A stretch of 64,000 bases of DNA from Typhlomys cinereus (lineage: Eukaryota; Chordata; Mammalia; Rodentia; Platacanthomyidae): contig JALPQD010000053.1 in the NCBI GenBank assembly GCA_023101885.1, positions 5,086,447-5,150,446 on the forward strand, given 5' to 3'. How positions within the stretch are numbered: the first letter of the stretch is position 1; each line of letters starts with the position of its first letter. Positions 12,393 through 25,320 of the stretch are shown here, in pieces. Below the pieces are notes generated by a model, which made no database searches, had not been told where the DNA came from, and saw only the letters and a program-made list of their open reading frames with translations. A program made the position numbers and the translations under genes.

Positions 12393-12646
12393 AGGGCTTG
12401 GATAGATGGCTCAGGGGTTAAAGCCTCTACCTCACAAGCAAAAGGACCTGAGTTCAGATCTCAGATCCCAGGTAAAATACCAGGTGGAAATGGTGGCAGT
12501 CTGTATTTCCAGCCCTGGAAGGCAGGGCATGGGAAATATCAGGGCAAAGCAAAACAGGCAAAGCAACCCGGGATGATTCCCAACGTCACCCTTGGTCCTT
12601 CACAGGCACACACGGTGCCCTCTGAAACACACAGTCAAAGACAGAC

Positions 12647-12722
<76 letters not shown>

Positions 12723-12760
12723 GAGACACAGACACAGAAACACACACACCCCATAGGAAA
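12393..12760 (+). mobile_element. Older-subfamily B2-like SINE with compound microsatellite tail
   Basis: The head gatagatggctcaggggtta is followed by gacctgagttcagatctcag and the older body (cccgggatgattcccaacgt). The tail has expanded into a GACA tract (about 12640-12680) and about 20 CA units (12681-12721). Confidence 0.82.
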
Positions 12761-13479
12761 ATAATGAAGAACACTGCCACACTGCTCCAGGAACCAGGCA
12801 AGAGAGACCGAGTGCAAAGCTTTTGATAATCATGATCGAGACACAAAGTTGTAATGCAGTCCTGCAGTATTAGAAGAAGCACCAAAAGCCATTGTTCTGC
12901 AGAGCGCTCCTTATGTCTAAGACCAGTGTGACCACCTTGGTCTCAAAGGCACGGCAGGGGTGATGCGTCTTGATCTAAGGGAGAAAGGGGCTGCGGGAAG
13001 GGCAATGGCAGGAACCAGGAGCCAGCGCTTCACCCGACCCACGGGTCTGAGCACAGAACTTGTCATTGCTCAGAATGAGACGGGTCTGCCATCCAGAGGG
13101 GAAAACACTGCGAATCTTCCCAAGTCTCCGTTTCCATCAAACATCCATTGGGGTTGCTGGCATCTGATGGAAAATGCTGCTCTGGATGCTTGAAAATTAC
13201 TTCATGAATGGCCAAGCAGAGGCTTGTCATGTTGCAGCTCTTCGTTCCAAGTAATAATGACAGTAATGCATTACAATTATCAATTTTCTATCATAAGAAG
13301 ATAACTGAGATTCAGGCAGACACTGAGGACCCATAAATGTTCTAAGACATGGGTAGAATCAAAGAGGCCAAGCGCAGCAGTATCTACAAGTACATCTATC
13401 ATGAGTGGACAGAACAGCATCCACTATAAGACAAGTTTCCTCAACAGCGGGTAAGAGATACATGAGACCCCTACCTATG

Positions 13480-13640
13480 AGGGTGCGCTCAGCTCTCCCC
13501 TTGCCCTTTGAGGTAGATATTATTAGTTCTTGCCTCTGATTAAGAAAAAGAATGGGCCTCAGAAGTTACACAAGTTTTCCAAGATGACAGGTAAAACCGA
13601 GCTAAGACTCAGTCCTAGGGTCCGTCATCTCCATGCTGTG
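13480..13640 (+). mobile_element. MIR-like ancient SINE remnant
   Basis: The phrases tttgaggtagatattattag, gggcctcagaagttacacaa and agctaagactcagtcctagg follow the order of a MIR element (bivalent-cation-like TTATTATT core, then the ACTGAGGC-CAGAG-GTTAAG region and TCACACAGCTA region) with strong decay. Confidence 0.5.
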
Positions 13641-14552
13641 GCCACATTTACTGAGGGTTCATCGCGTCTACATGCCTGTCCCCTCTGTAAAGGTCACCTG
13701 GAGCTACTCCAGCAGCAGGGCTCCTGCCCTACTGGGTGCTTGTGTGGAGCACAGTATCCCCACAAGCTGGTGATTTTACAGAATGAATACGCCAATGATG
13801 CTAATACCACTAGAAGGGAAAGCTCACGAACAATCAGGAATGTTTCCCTATTATTTAAAGCAGTGGAGAATGAAGATAAAGACAAGATAGCAAGTCAGTC
13901 AGCACAGTTCTGTCGGTGATCATTAGCAGTTTTACTTTAAGACTGAGGGCAGAAACTGCTACTTTGGCCTTTCCTCCATTTTATTTATTTATAGTTTATC
14001 AGATAGTCTTTATTTTTCTTAGGCTGGGACACAAAGCAATGGTTTTAGAGTGAGATTTCTGTGCGTACTCTGCTCAGCTGACCCTTTGTCCCTTCTTGCT
14101 GATCCTTTCATCCACACCAACCCCGGCCTTTCTTTCCTATCACCATGAGTCGTTACTTTCGCTCCTCCACTCACATGAGCTGACCCGTGGGAAAGCGATG
14201 TGTCAGCAGTGCTGCCCCAGAAGGTCACGGCCGCGGCCCAGGGCCTGCTGACCCAGCAGAGAGGATGCCCTGGTGCTCTGGGTCAGTCCGCCCAGACTGA
14301 GGATGGCTCCACCCGTTCTCTCTCCACGACCTCTGTGTGTATCATAAAAGCCCATTTTCCTCAGGACGGGACTTGAATAAATCTTTTCATCCCATTAATT
14401 TCTGGGCCCTGAGCGTTCAGCAGAACCTCCAAACCTTAAATTTCCAAAATGTTACCATTTCAGCTTGCAAAATAAATTTCCTGAGAGGGCTGAACGGGAG
14501 ATGGAGCAGATTCCATGCCTGGTTTGTAATTGAAGAAAGATATGTAGAAGGT

Positions 14553-14800
14553 TCTTAGGTGCTATGATTTGAGTGTGAACTGCTCCTTTGTACCTTAAGT
14601 CCCTCAATGGTAGCAAAGTGTCTGTGGAACCTTCAGAAGTTGGGGCAAGGCCTTGACAGTTATGGCTCCTTTTCTAATCTAGTCTTTCTTCTCCTCGCCA
14701 GTCCCCATGACGTGCCCGATCCCGCACGGTCTGAGCTGCTTCTCCCATATAGACTCCTGCTGCCATGGGCCGCATCCTCTGCTCTGAGCTAGAAGAACCT
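14553..14800 (+). mobile_element. MaLR-class LTR remnant
   Basis: It begins gtgctatgatttgagtgtga, the MaLR-type start, and includes gtggaaccttcagaagttgg and ctgctgccatgggccgcatc as in rodent ORR1-type LTRs. It is truncated at the 3' side. Confidence 0.5.
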
Positions 14801-15454
14801 CCCCCTCACACTACTGTTGGGATCTGACCACAACAAGCAACATGCAGGGCGACCCAGAGTCACACAACTAGTATATGAAGACAGCGGAGGCACAAGTCGA
14901 AGTCTGTGCCGAGTAGTCTCTGAATGTGTGGTGCCAGCTTCGTCAAAGATGAACTGGTATGAGCTGCTTGTTTCTGAGAGATTACATTTCTCTCAGTGAA
15001 AGTGAAACTCTGAAAGGGACTCAAAGACATTGTCACCAAGCAACACCTAGCACCTTCCTGACCAAGAACCCCATGGAATGGCAGGTTCTGGACCATCCAT
15101 CCAGGGCAAGCCATCTCCACAATACCTGGATGTCAACGGGAAAACTGGCTTCCACTGAGTCCACTTTAAACACTGACATATAAAAGTCAAGTCCTAATCA
15201 TTCTAAGCTGTAGTTCTATAAAAATGGAAAAAAGAAAAAATATTAAACAAAACCAAATATTTGTTGAATGTTGGGTATAGAAACGGGGTAGAAACAGAAG
15301 GAAGAATCACAGGACAATCTTCACCAGTCAGTGGTGAGTGGGGCTGGGAAGGAAGCTGGAGGTGGAAGGCAGAGGAAGCTAGAAGGCCATAAAGTAATCT
15401 CTGGACCACACCTTGGAGGAGGGTGGGAATAAGTGAGAAAATGGGAAGGAGAAC

Positions 15455-15935
15455 TGTGTGTAGTATGTGCGCTGTAGGAGACAGCAAAGAGGGGTACAAT
15501 ATGCATGTGAACTGCAGGGGAGGAGAAAGAAGGGTATAGTGTGCACCTATGCTTCAGGGGAGAAGTAAGAAGGGTAGTATGCATGCCATCTACAGGGGGA
15601 AGAGGGTACAGCAGTCACAGAAGCTCCAAGAGAGAGGAAAGAGGGATACGGGATGCATGCAGGTTACAGGAGAGAAGAAAGAGGAGCGCAGCAGGCATGC
15701 AAGCTGCAGAGGAAAAGAAAGAGGTACAGTATGCATGTGGTCTGCAGGGGAGAGTAAGAGAGGTGTGACATGCATTGAGCTGCAAGGGAGGAGAAAATGG
15801 GGTACAGTATGCATGTGAGTTGCAGGGGAAAGAGAGGTATCGTATGCATGTGAGCTGAAGAGGAGAGGAAAGAAGGGTACAGTGTGCACATAAGTTATGG
15901 GGGAGAGGAAATCGGGGTACACTATGTATGCAGGA
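15455..15935. repeat. Degenerate minisatellite, about 13 units of about 40 bp
   Basis: Imperfect head-to-tail units follow the pattern gggtacagtatgcatgtgag, then ctgcaggggagaggaaagag. Good unit starts occur near 15491, 15532, 15573, 15605, 15720, 15798 and 15879. The purine-rich strand has few stops, which creates several spurious long antisense open frames here. Confidence 0.85.
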
Positions 15936-16991
15936 GAGAGAACAAAATGAAAGAATTCTATTAAGGAAATATAGAATGCAAAACAAACAAAATGGCTTTG
16001 AAGCTGGCAAAATGCTCTCAGAAGTGAGCATATACAGGGACACCCTTGTCTGTGGTTATTCTGTCTAAAGTTTTAGTTACTGATGGCAAAAAAATGCTGA
16101 ATGGAAAAACTTTAGAAATAAATGAATCCTGTTTCAAATCATATACCGTTCTGAACAGTGTGATGAACAGCCCGCCTGGGATGTGAACTGTCCCGATGGC
16201 TTACACCACATTCAGGAGGTCACATGGGTAGTGTGCCCACCCGTAAGTCAGTAACTACTTTCCCAGATCAACTGTTAGATAATTCAGTGTGATCACCTAA
16301 TAATGACCTCACTGTACTTAACAATGACCCCAGGGCAACAGCAGTGATGTCCACAGCTTCAATGAGAACGATCATTCTAACCATCCTCTTGTGTGATCAG
16401 TTACTTCTGATTATCGCTATGCACTCAATTCATCAAGTGTCCTTTATAATATGAATGTGTGCATGGATAGAGAAAACAGTGGAGATAGGGTCTAGCATGA
16501 CCTAGAAGTTCAGGCATCCATGAGGGTCTTGGAACTTACTCTCCAAATATAAGAGGGGATGTACTTAGTTACCAGCTGGGGTAGTGGGGTGGGGTTTGTT
16601 TCAAGACACCAGAGGTCCTGTACATTAAGGATGGAAAGCAGGAGAACATGCAAGAGGTTTGTGTGTGCGTAACTAACCCCAGAAGACAAGAGTGATGACT
16701 ATTAGTGATGGACAGGACAGGACTACAGGCAGGTAGGGGTGTCTTCATTGACCCTCAGAGGTGAGAAGTGAGACAAGTGTTCAAAGAAAGCAGCATAGGC
16801 CTGATAATACACAGTGACCTTCTCTACAGATCTGGGTGCTGTGATGCCTTGCTGAAGCAATCATTCCGAACGTCTGCTCGAAAAACTAAGTGACTGGTTG
16901 ATCCAAGGGCGAAAGTAGAGTGTTCTTTTCGACCCTGCATGCTATGGATGGATCACGGTACTTGAATTTTGTTAGGGTTAAAAATAAAAAT

Positions 16992-17290
16992 TGCAGGGCT
17001 AGAGAAATAGCTCAGAGGTTAAGACTCTGCCTTGCAAGCAGAAGGTACCGAGTTTTGATCCCGGGTCTCACATTAAAAGGCCAGACAGAAACAGCAGCAG
17101 CCTGCACTTCTGGTCTTACTGGGTGGAGCCTGAGAAATTCCAAAGTGAAGCAAAGAAGAGGTAGAAACAATCCTTCATGCCATCTACAGGGCCTCCACAG
17201 GATACTCAGTACCATCTGATACACACACATGTGCACATATACACTCACACACATACATACACATGCTAAATCACACACTAATTAATTAAG
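16992..17290 (+). mobile_element. B2-like SINE, intermediate subfamily
   Basis: gggctagagaaatagctcag, gttaagactctgccttgcaa and gagttttgatcccgggtctc form a tRNA-like head. The body has cacttctggtcttactgggt, and a CA-rich tail runs to about 17275. Confidence 0.82.
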
Positions 17291-17554
17291 CTTTAGAAAA
17301 AGAAAAAAAATACAAATTCCAGATCATCTTGTTCTGGGCCTGCTGGACGATCAGATTAACAGACTTTCAGCTTCTTATCTGTATGAATTTTCAATGGTCA
17401 TCACTTCTGCTAGTAAGCAAAGGTAAGGTTCAATTCCATAAACATTTACTGCATACTTAATTAGATCAGTGGTACTAAGTGGTATTTAGAATCAAATGAT
17501 GAAAACCCTTTTGCACTTTCTGATATTTTATTGCCTCTCTGTCTCTGTCTCTCT

Positions 17555-17785
17555 CCGTGTGTGTGCCTGCAGAGGCTCAAGAGTGACTTCTGGAAGCATC
17601 CTGGATAACTCTAACCTCCTTATTGCTTTGCTCTGTGGTTCCCCAGGCTCTGCCTTCCAGGGCTGAAAGTGCAGATTGTTGCCATAACCACTTGCATTTT
17701 TATGTGGGATCTGGGATTCAAACTTAGATCATTTCTCTTTCGAAGCAAAGACTTTAACCACTGAGCCATCTTCTCGGCCCCTTTT
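17555..17785 (-). mobile_element. B2-like SINE, older subfamily
   Basis: The reverse complement begins ggccgagaagatggctcagt, then ggttaaagtctttgcttcg and ttgaatcccagatcccaca. The older body follows, and a short TG tail with CT-rich sequence ends near 17540. Confidence 0.8.
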
Positions 17786-18639
17786 TACACTTCCTATTAT
17801 CACCTTCTATACTTTTTTCCCTTGAAAAATGACCACTAAATAGCTTGAGTTCATAAATCCAGATATGGTTCATATGTACAATTTCCATTTTATCAACTAG
17901 CATGGTCATTGTTCATCTGTCTTTAGTTTCTCTTACATCAGAGTTGCCATTTGCTTTTCTAGTCATGTCACCAATCTTCAGATGATCTCTTCACAAAGTC
18001 TCTAAATCTCACTGGAATGCTTCAAGAAATTCATTCACCCCTAGACACCCTGGAACCCACCATTGTGACTGAAAAGCCTTAGTCCCCCAAAGCAAGCTGT
18101 GTAGTAGCTTTGAGATTCATGACCCAGACACACAGTTCAGGGCAAATCATCAGCAACTTTTGGGTGGTCTGTGTTTATAACAAAAACACCATGAGTGATT
18201 CTATGGTTAACAGTTAACAACAGTCCAGACAGAAAGGAGAAAGCTGCTACTTCTAACCTTCTTTACACCCAATGGAAGATGAGAACACTTTTCCATCTCC
18301 TTTCCTACATCCTGATCAAGACTCTGGCAGCCAGTCGCCAAGAGAGGAATTCATAACCCGCCCTGGGTTCACTTTGTTGAGAGAGTCAGGCATAATGTAT
18401 GGCCACCTCTGTGAATGATGCTCAAGAGCTTTCCTGTAATCTAGAGCTCCAAACTCACCCATTTATCTTTTTAGAGACAATCATGGGTTCCTTGGGGCGC
18501 AGGAACTTTGGAAAGTAGCATGATTAGAAACCTGGGTCATTCTTGGCCCCAGATAAAAATTAGCCTCATCATCCTCTCAGTTTACTGGTGGTATTCTAGA
18601 AGCCCCAAAAAGCACTTCATTCTGATGTTGTTAGAAAAA

Positions 18640-18748
18640 TAGAAGAAAGACAGACAGACAGATAGATAGATAGATACATACATACATACATACATACATA
18701 CATACATACATACATAGATAATAGATAGACACAGACAGACAGATAGAA

Positions 18749-18791
<43 letters not shown>

Positions 18792-18815
18792 TAGATAGAT
18801 AGATAGATAGAAAGA
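18640..18815. repeat. Compound tetranucleotide microsatellite (GACA, GATA, CATA)
   Basis: Consecutive blocks of GACA, GATA, CATA (about 12 units), GATA, GACA (about 9 units) and GATA run from 18648 to 18812. Confidence 0.95.
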
Positions 18816-19214
18816 TAAGCAACACTAGGAGCATCAATGCAGTGGCAGCTTAGACATACCTGAACCATTAAATAGTCACCTCAAAATGGGCTGGCTCCAG
18901 TCAGAGCTAAGCGATTAAGGCAATGCTATAGAAGAAAGAGTCAGACAAACAAAGAGTAAGAGCCAGAAGGTTCTTATGAATAAGAGGGACAGATAATGCT
19001 ACATGTCTTTTCTGCTCATGAAAACTGGAATGTGGTGGCCTATACACAATTAGACAATTGCAACAAGTTTTTAGATACTATTGACTAAACTTATCTTGTT
19101 CGCTTCTGGTGTTCAAACATTCCCCCTAATAGTGGTACTATTACCAGTCTGTTTCATTAGTAATTATATTGTTTTTTGCTTCCTTCTAAAAGAACCAAAT
19201 GGTCTTGATTTCTC

Positions 19215-19262
19215 TCTCTCTCTCTATCTCTCTTTCTCCCTCTCCCTCTCTGGTGTGTGTGT

Positions 19263-19308
<46 letters not shown>

Positions 19309-19555
19309 ATGTGTGTGTGTGTGTATGTGTGTGTGCCTGGGGAGGCCCAAGTGTGACATCAGGAATCATCCTGGATTGCTCTACCTTCTTATCATTTTGC
19401 TCTGGAGTTTCCAAGGCCCTGCCTTCCAGGGTCTGAATTACAGATCATCATTATATAGCCCCTGGATTTTTTATGTGGAATCTGAGGATCTGAACTCAGA
19501 TCTTTTTGCTTATGAGGCAAAGGCATTAACCCCTGAGCCAGCTCCCCAGCCTTGA
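19215..19555 (-). mobile_element. B2-like SINE, older subfamily, with long GT tail and CT tract
   Basis: The reverse complement starts gctggggagctggctcaggg, then ggttaatgcctttgcctcat and gagttcagatcctcagattc. The gene-proximal side ends in a GT tract (19253-19335) preceded by CT repeats (19213-19250). Confidence 0.85.
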
Positions 19556-20389
19556 TTTTTATTTAAAATCTTATTTCTAAAGAGCATGCAGCATTTGGCT
19601 CATATAGACTCTCCTTTTGTGCCAGCGTCACCATGGAGACCTGAGCATGCTGTCCAGTTGTGCCCCTGCCCACCTCTGCTTATCCTCTCAGCAGCTTAGA
19701 CTGTGCCCTCTCTTCTACTTCACTTCTTCCTTCCCTGAGCACCCTGCAGGGGTACTGGAGCCTGGCAGGAGCATGAGGTCACCATCTAGTGCCAGCTCTC
19801 TTGCTTTCCTATCCCGCTCTTCTCAAGCACTTACACACCTCTCTCTCCCAATCCAGCCCCTGCTGGTCCTCACTAGCTCTTGGAAATGAAACCTCACATT
19901 TTCAAATTCCCATTCACACATCTGGTTCCCCAATAACACATTTTTAAATTCTCAGGAACACACCTGGGTTCCAATAACCTATCTTCCATATCACATACAT
20001 CCACTGAACAGTGTCTACCTCCAAAGCCTGAGCTGACCTTCCCCATAGCGACTTGTCCTACACAAGTCACTGGTCCTAGGCCAGAGCATGTTCTGGAACA
20101 AGAGAGCACCAGAGGGCACCTTCTTCTCCAGTGCCATTGAGTTTGAAACTGGAATGCAAATGGAGGGATGAGTGACTGTATCCTGGTGCCGGACGGCAAG
20201 AAGGCCGAAGCTCCCAAGTACTCGGAGCAAGCTTGCGTTTTAAACTCAGTTTAAACTCAGTTTGTCGAACTCCAAAGAGTATTTTCTTCTCCTTCTCATT
20301 TGAAAACTGAGACCAAGATTTCTGTGATCTATACTGTTGAGTAATTACTTGGATATTAAAAGTTTCCTCCTTAACTCTTATTCATAGCT

Positions 20390-21190
20390 ACTGCGAATTT
20401 AAGTCAGGGGAACCATTATGGAAATTAGCCTAGAAATTTGTCAGAGTTTAAAACTACAGCCTCCCTATGCTTCAGCTACACCTCTCCTGAGAACATGCTT
20501 TTGCCATTTCTTGGGGTGCAAGAGCAAAAGCACCTCTCGGACCCCATAATTTTCAATTTGGCCTGAGAAGCCCCAGAGTTTGGCCATTGGAGGACTGTGA
20601 CCCCCTCATGAACTCTGCAGGATTTATTTGCTCAAACAGGTAAAGAGCAGGAATGAGGAAATTCATGCTAATTTTACAGTAAAGGACGCTGAGTAGTTGG
20701 GAGTGCTACCAAACAGCGTTCCGACCTGATCTCCATTTGCTTGAACAGAACCCTGGACTTCCAAGCCAGGCTATCCTACACCCTTGACATCAGCTGATGA
20801 CTGTAGGTTTGTCCAACAGCCCCTGGTCTTTCAAGTGACCGTATGGCGATAGTTGTGTGAAGGTCAAGAGCTCACTGTCAGAAACATACACAAAGGAAAT
20901 AAGCCAACGTGCACAAAAAGATAGCTGCATACTTCTGTATACTATGCCGTAGCCACAATAGCCAACCACACAATCAGGAGAGTCGCCCAGCATCAGATGG
21001 GTGACATAGCAAATACAGTATTTATACACAATGGAATAGTATTCACCCATAAAGAGGGTAAAATCCATGTCAACAAAATGGATAGAACTAGAAGTCCTCA
21101 TTTTAATAAATAATTCAGATACAATAAGTATCACATGTTTTCTTTCATATATAGAATGTAATTGTGACAGCAATCAAATGAGCTAAAAGC
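20390..21190 (+). mobile_element. Old L1 3'-terminal fragment in two pieces
   Basis: 20400-20510 resembles the late ORF2 segment (gaaccattatggaaattagc). It resumes at 20885-21185 with gctgcatacttctgtatact, catagcaaatacagtattta and tggaatagtattcacccata, the familiar ORF2 C-terminal region. About 370 bp of unrecognised sequence lies between the pieces. Confidence 0.6.
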
Positions 21191-22139
21191 AGCAAATGGA
21201 TTTCAGAGATGGCAAGAGGATGGGGTAGAGAGAGGACAGCAAGAAGGCAGACATGATTTAGAAAGAACATATGCATTTCTGGAAATTACATACTGAAATA
21301 CATTAATTTTTTCAATTGATATGTATTGGTGATTGTGATTTAAAAAGGAGAAAGATGAATTTCTTCCCTAGAATACACTAAGCTTTAAGAGGATGACGAG
21401 TCTGTTGACTGCAGATACTTTCCACAACCTTTGACATTGACCTTGTGTCTCAGAAAATTTGGGCCCTCATTTGGCCTGAATATTAACTATTCAAAGATTT
21501 CTCAGTTTCTAATTAAGTTAAATAAAGCTTTGTTTATGTCTAGATAATCTATGCTAGTTTATAATATGTTGATTTAAAATGAAATTACTTTCAAATTTAG
21601 ATGTCAAATTTATGTGGCTCAACAATTATTAGATCTTTGCACTGTGAAGTTTTATACCAGGTCATATTTTTTCCCTTTCAAAACTACTGTCATTTCGGCA
21701 GGAAAACATAAGTGGACACAATTCTGCATGAATAGATCTTAAGAAATAGTTTCAAAATTGCTACTTAACTAGCTCCTGGTAGCAAGAATTTAACTTAAAA
21801 CTAGCCTGATTTGAAGTCCCAAATCCCAGAATCTGGGAATCAGATTTTCACATAATCGCGAGAGACTGTCTACAAGGGTGTGTGAGTCACAAATACTTGT
21901 CTTTCAAGAAAGTGGGAAAACATCATATTCCTAAAGCATGAGAACATCAGGCGTCTTGGGTTACAGGAGTGAGCGTCTTGTGGCTCCTGCTCTCTCCAGG
22001 TACGTCATGCTGCGGGGCTTGCTGTGCTAAGTCCCAGCTGTCCCTGCGCTTAGGGCGGAAGAGCAGCTTCCTTGTCTTTATTTCTGTTTATTTACCTGAG
22101 CGATAGCAACCACAACTAGGCAGTGACTGAGGGAGTCAT

Positions 22140-22168
22140 GGAAGATTCTTTCTTATTTATTCAAGAGT

Positions 22169-22204
<36 letters not shown>

Positions 22205-22345
22205 AGGAACCAGCACACTCACAGGGAGGGCAGAAGACAACCTTTGAGGTCAGTTCTCTCCTTCCACTATGTGGGATCTGCAGCTAGAACTCAGGTCTCT
22301 AAGTTTGTACTCAAGTGGCTTGATGTGCTAAGCCTCAGTCCCTTC
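22140..22345 (-). mobile_element. B3-like SINE fragment with GA microsatellite
   Basis: ttgaggtcagttctctcctt, ctatgtgggatctgcagcta and gaactcaggtctctaagttt are the inverted B3-type head and body. A GA run of about 15 units occupies 22171-22201. Confidence 0.6.
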
Positions 22346-23009
22346 CCTTTCTTAAGAACCGTTATACGGTGCTGGGGATTATACAGTCCATGATATCAGG
22401 TTGAATAAAATGAGAGAAACGGGAAAAGCTGGAGGCTTGGAATTGGTCCACGTGTGAATAGAGGTAAACTGAGGGCCACAGCAGGAACAAGTGCAGAGCA
22501 CTTAGCAGTGGCAGAGCATGATTTGAAGATCAACTCACTCGGCCCGTAGTGCTGACATGCTCAGAGGCCCTTGCATGAAGGACGGAGTATCCTGAAAGAT
22601 GGCGGCGGTGGAAGGAAAATCTCTTTCTTCAGATTCACAGGCAAAAAGACAAAGGAATGGGCTGAAGCTGCTTTAAAACACACACGCGCACACACACACA
22701 CTAAATATCTAGCTCATACTTCATAACCTTCACATGTTAAACCATAGTCATTTCCGTACACCTAAGGTAATTTCTACCAGTGCCTGCCTACCTTCTGCCT
22801 TTCTCCAGTAACCACAATCCCCTCACAGACACTCCTATGCTGAGTGCCCTTGACAAATACAGTTCTCTGACAACCAGCTCTGGACATGCAGACAGGCTGA
22901 GGCCAACTGGAGGGGCAGCCTCACTTCTGCATAGCCAAAGGATCAGTTTTTCAAAGTACAACACATTCTCTGAAAATAAATACAATTGCTTCACTGCTTA
23001 GATGTCTTC

Positions 23010-23056
<47 letters not shown>

Positions 23057-23062
23057 ACACAA
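23010..23062. repeat. CA dinucleotide microsatellite without an attached SINE
   Basis: An almost pure CA run with one TA interruption. No SINE head or body was recognised on either side. Confidence 0.95.
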
Positions 23063-24411
23063 GGAAACAAGCAATAGCAGAAGGAAACTATAGTAGTTTA
23101 CATCCAAGTCATTCTTGATTTCGAGTTGCTCCCTTCCTGTCCCATTCTAAGAGTTTCCTCTGCCAGAGTGGGTCTATACAGAATGAGCAGTGGAGAGCAG
23201 AGAGAAATGAGATGATTCTAAAGGAGTTGAAAGGAAATTAAGCTTATCCTGTCTTATTAAAGAAAAAAATTGCATCTCTGGGCAGACATTGCAATTCTCT
23301 GTACAGTGCTAGTTTACAGACTGGACTGATGGAGATTTCGTTTTTCCAGATCATCTCCAGATTTAAATAATTTTATGTGACAGAACTGATGTGCTGATCA
23401 ATAAAAGGACAACAATCATTTACATTGAGAGCTGAGTGCAATTTCAGGACTGCCTTAAACAAGCTGCATACGCGTGGTGGAATCAATACACATCCAGCTC
23501 ACCTAGCAAAGTGCTTAAATGAAGCAGAACGAGTTTTCAACACCGATGAATATGGATCAAAGAAAAATCCCATCAATTGAAAGAATGGGTTTTGGAAACT
23601 GCACAATGACAGCATTTGTGAACACATAATACCGTGGAAAACCCAGGAGAGCAAACAGATGTTCGCTTGCCTTCCTTCTTTCTCCTAGCGTTTGTCTTGC
23701 CATTGGGGGATGCGTTTTTGTTTTGCAGTTTGATTACATGTGCTTTTTGCAAATTTCCAGATGTGTCCCAATGTTTTAATCTACATTATGGCTTTATATT
23801 TTAGGTCCATATGATTCCCTAATCAGAGTTCTTATTCCTCAACACATTAACCGAAAGGGAGCATTTTAATGCACTCCATTCAGTTTGAGGCAACTGTGGA
23901 CATTTTTTCCTCTAACTAGTCTTGCTAGATATACTGGTCTTCCATCTTTTCAATAGATAATCAGTCCCATTATGTCGTACTATATAATGAATCTCTTGAA
24001 AAGAACATTCATCGTCCTGCAAAAGCAAAGAATAAAAACCTTGACAGGTGAGGATGAGATAATTTTCTCTTTCAAATGTGTATCAGGATAATTTGCCCAT
24101 TTTAAGACAGGCATCTTTCCAATCAAGGTGATGTTCACAGTGGTTTCTCTATTGATCACGATTCCAGCATTTATGGATTTATGATGAAGACAGGCAGAAA
24201 GCTGATTCATCTTGAGATGCTGACACTATGGAAGGAAATCCGCTGGGGTAGACAGCAGAGTGACCCTGGCAAGCTCAAGGGCTGTTTAGTCAATAATGAC
24301 AGGATGTTTATTCAAAGAGATTGTGCTCAACTTGGAAATGAGGGTGTGATGACAACTGTGGATGGAGTATGACAACGTTAAACCAAATTTCACATTTGAA
24401 AGGGTTTAATC

Positions 24412-24600
24412 TAAACTGGGGAGATGGCTCAGCTAGTAAAGGCACCTGTACACAAACGGGGTGACCTAAGTTTGTTCCCTGGAGCTCTCATGGCGCAAAA
24501 AAAGAACCAACTCCGGAATGTGGTCCCCACCTCCATGAGTATGGGTGGGACACATGCCTCTCAGCTCATTCCCCCCTCCCTTAGATAAACAAACAACTAT
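24412..24600 (+). mobile_element. B3-like SINE
   Basis: actggggagatggctcagct, taaaggcacctgtacacaaa and gacctaagtttgttccctgg give the tRNA-like head. caactccggaatgtggtccc belongs to the B3-type body, and the element ends in taaacaaacaac. Confidence 0.75.
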
Positions 24601-25014
24601 GCAAACATTTTATAATGAAGAATGTCAGACCTGATGAAACTGATAATGGAATAAGCTGTGCATCAGACTCACAATTAATTATTTTAGTCCTTTTTCAAAT
24701 AGAAACAAGGAAAGAAAGGACATCTACCACTAACTAATAAGGTCCTAATCTCCAGAAGTGATAGGAAATGTGTAAAGTAAACAAGGAAACAATGGCTTAC
24801 CAAGATACATGAGAGAAAATTGGACAGCAGCTTTAGGCAAGAGAAACCTTAAGATAAAGAAGAATCACATAAAGAAAAATTTACTTCAAAAGTTCCACTT
24901 GGAAATATCTGCATGAAGACATGGGTAGAAATCTCCACGAAAGGTTTTGCAGGTAAAATGCAAATGATTAACTTTCCTTCTTTCTCTGTCTCTTTCTTTT
25001 TTTGTGTGTGCACA

Positions 25015-25026
25015 AGCACACAAGCA

Positions 25027-25079
<53 letters not shown>

Positions 25080-25320
25080 CAGAGAGCACTTGAGTATGCA
25101 CCTGAGGAGGCCCAAAAGTAACTTTTGCAATCATCCTGGATTGTTCTGCCTCCTTATTGCTTTGCTCTGGGATTTTCCAGGCTTTATCGTCCAGGGCCAG
25201 AATTATGGGCTGCTACTATTTCCACCTGGTGTCTTTACCATGTGATGTAGGGATCTGGACTTGGTCCTTTTGCTTGTGCAACAAAGGTTTTGTTTAACCC
25301 CTGAGTCATCCCTCCAGCCC
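25015..25320 (-). mobile_element. B2-like SINE, older subfamily, with GT tail
   Basis: The reverse complement begins ggggctggagggatgactca, then ggggttaaacaaaacctttg. The older body is aatccaggatgattgcaaaa. The GT tract is at about 25032-25077. Confidence 0.85.

Noticed and set aside
12586..12885. Cys/Val/Ser-rich short open frames
   Set aside because: These are translations of GACA and CA microsatellites, and the same artefact occurs at the other GT/CA tracts.
14200..14300. GC-rich patch as a CpG island promoter
   Set aside because: Only about 100 bp with a handful of CpGs and no core promoter motifs.
15590..16043. Overlapping antisense open frames of 75-142 residues
   Set aside because: They fall in the 40-bp minisatellite. 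The repeated peptide is a by-product of the repeat unit and low stop content.
18640..18815. CRISPR-like array
   Set aside because: Repeats are 4 bp without unique spacers, and the context is a vertebrate intron. The minisatellite at 15.5 kb likewise has no spacers.
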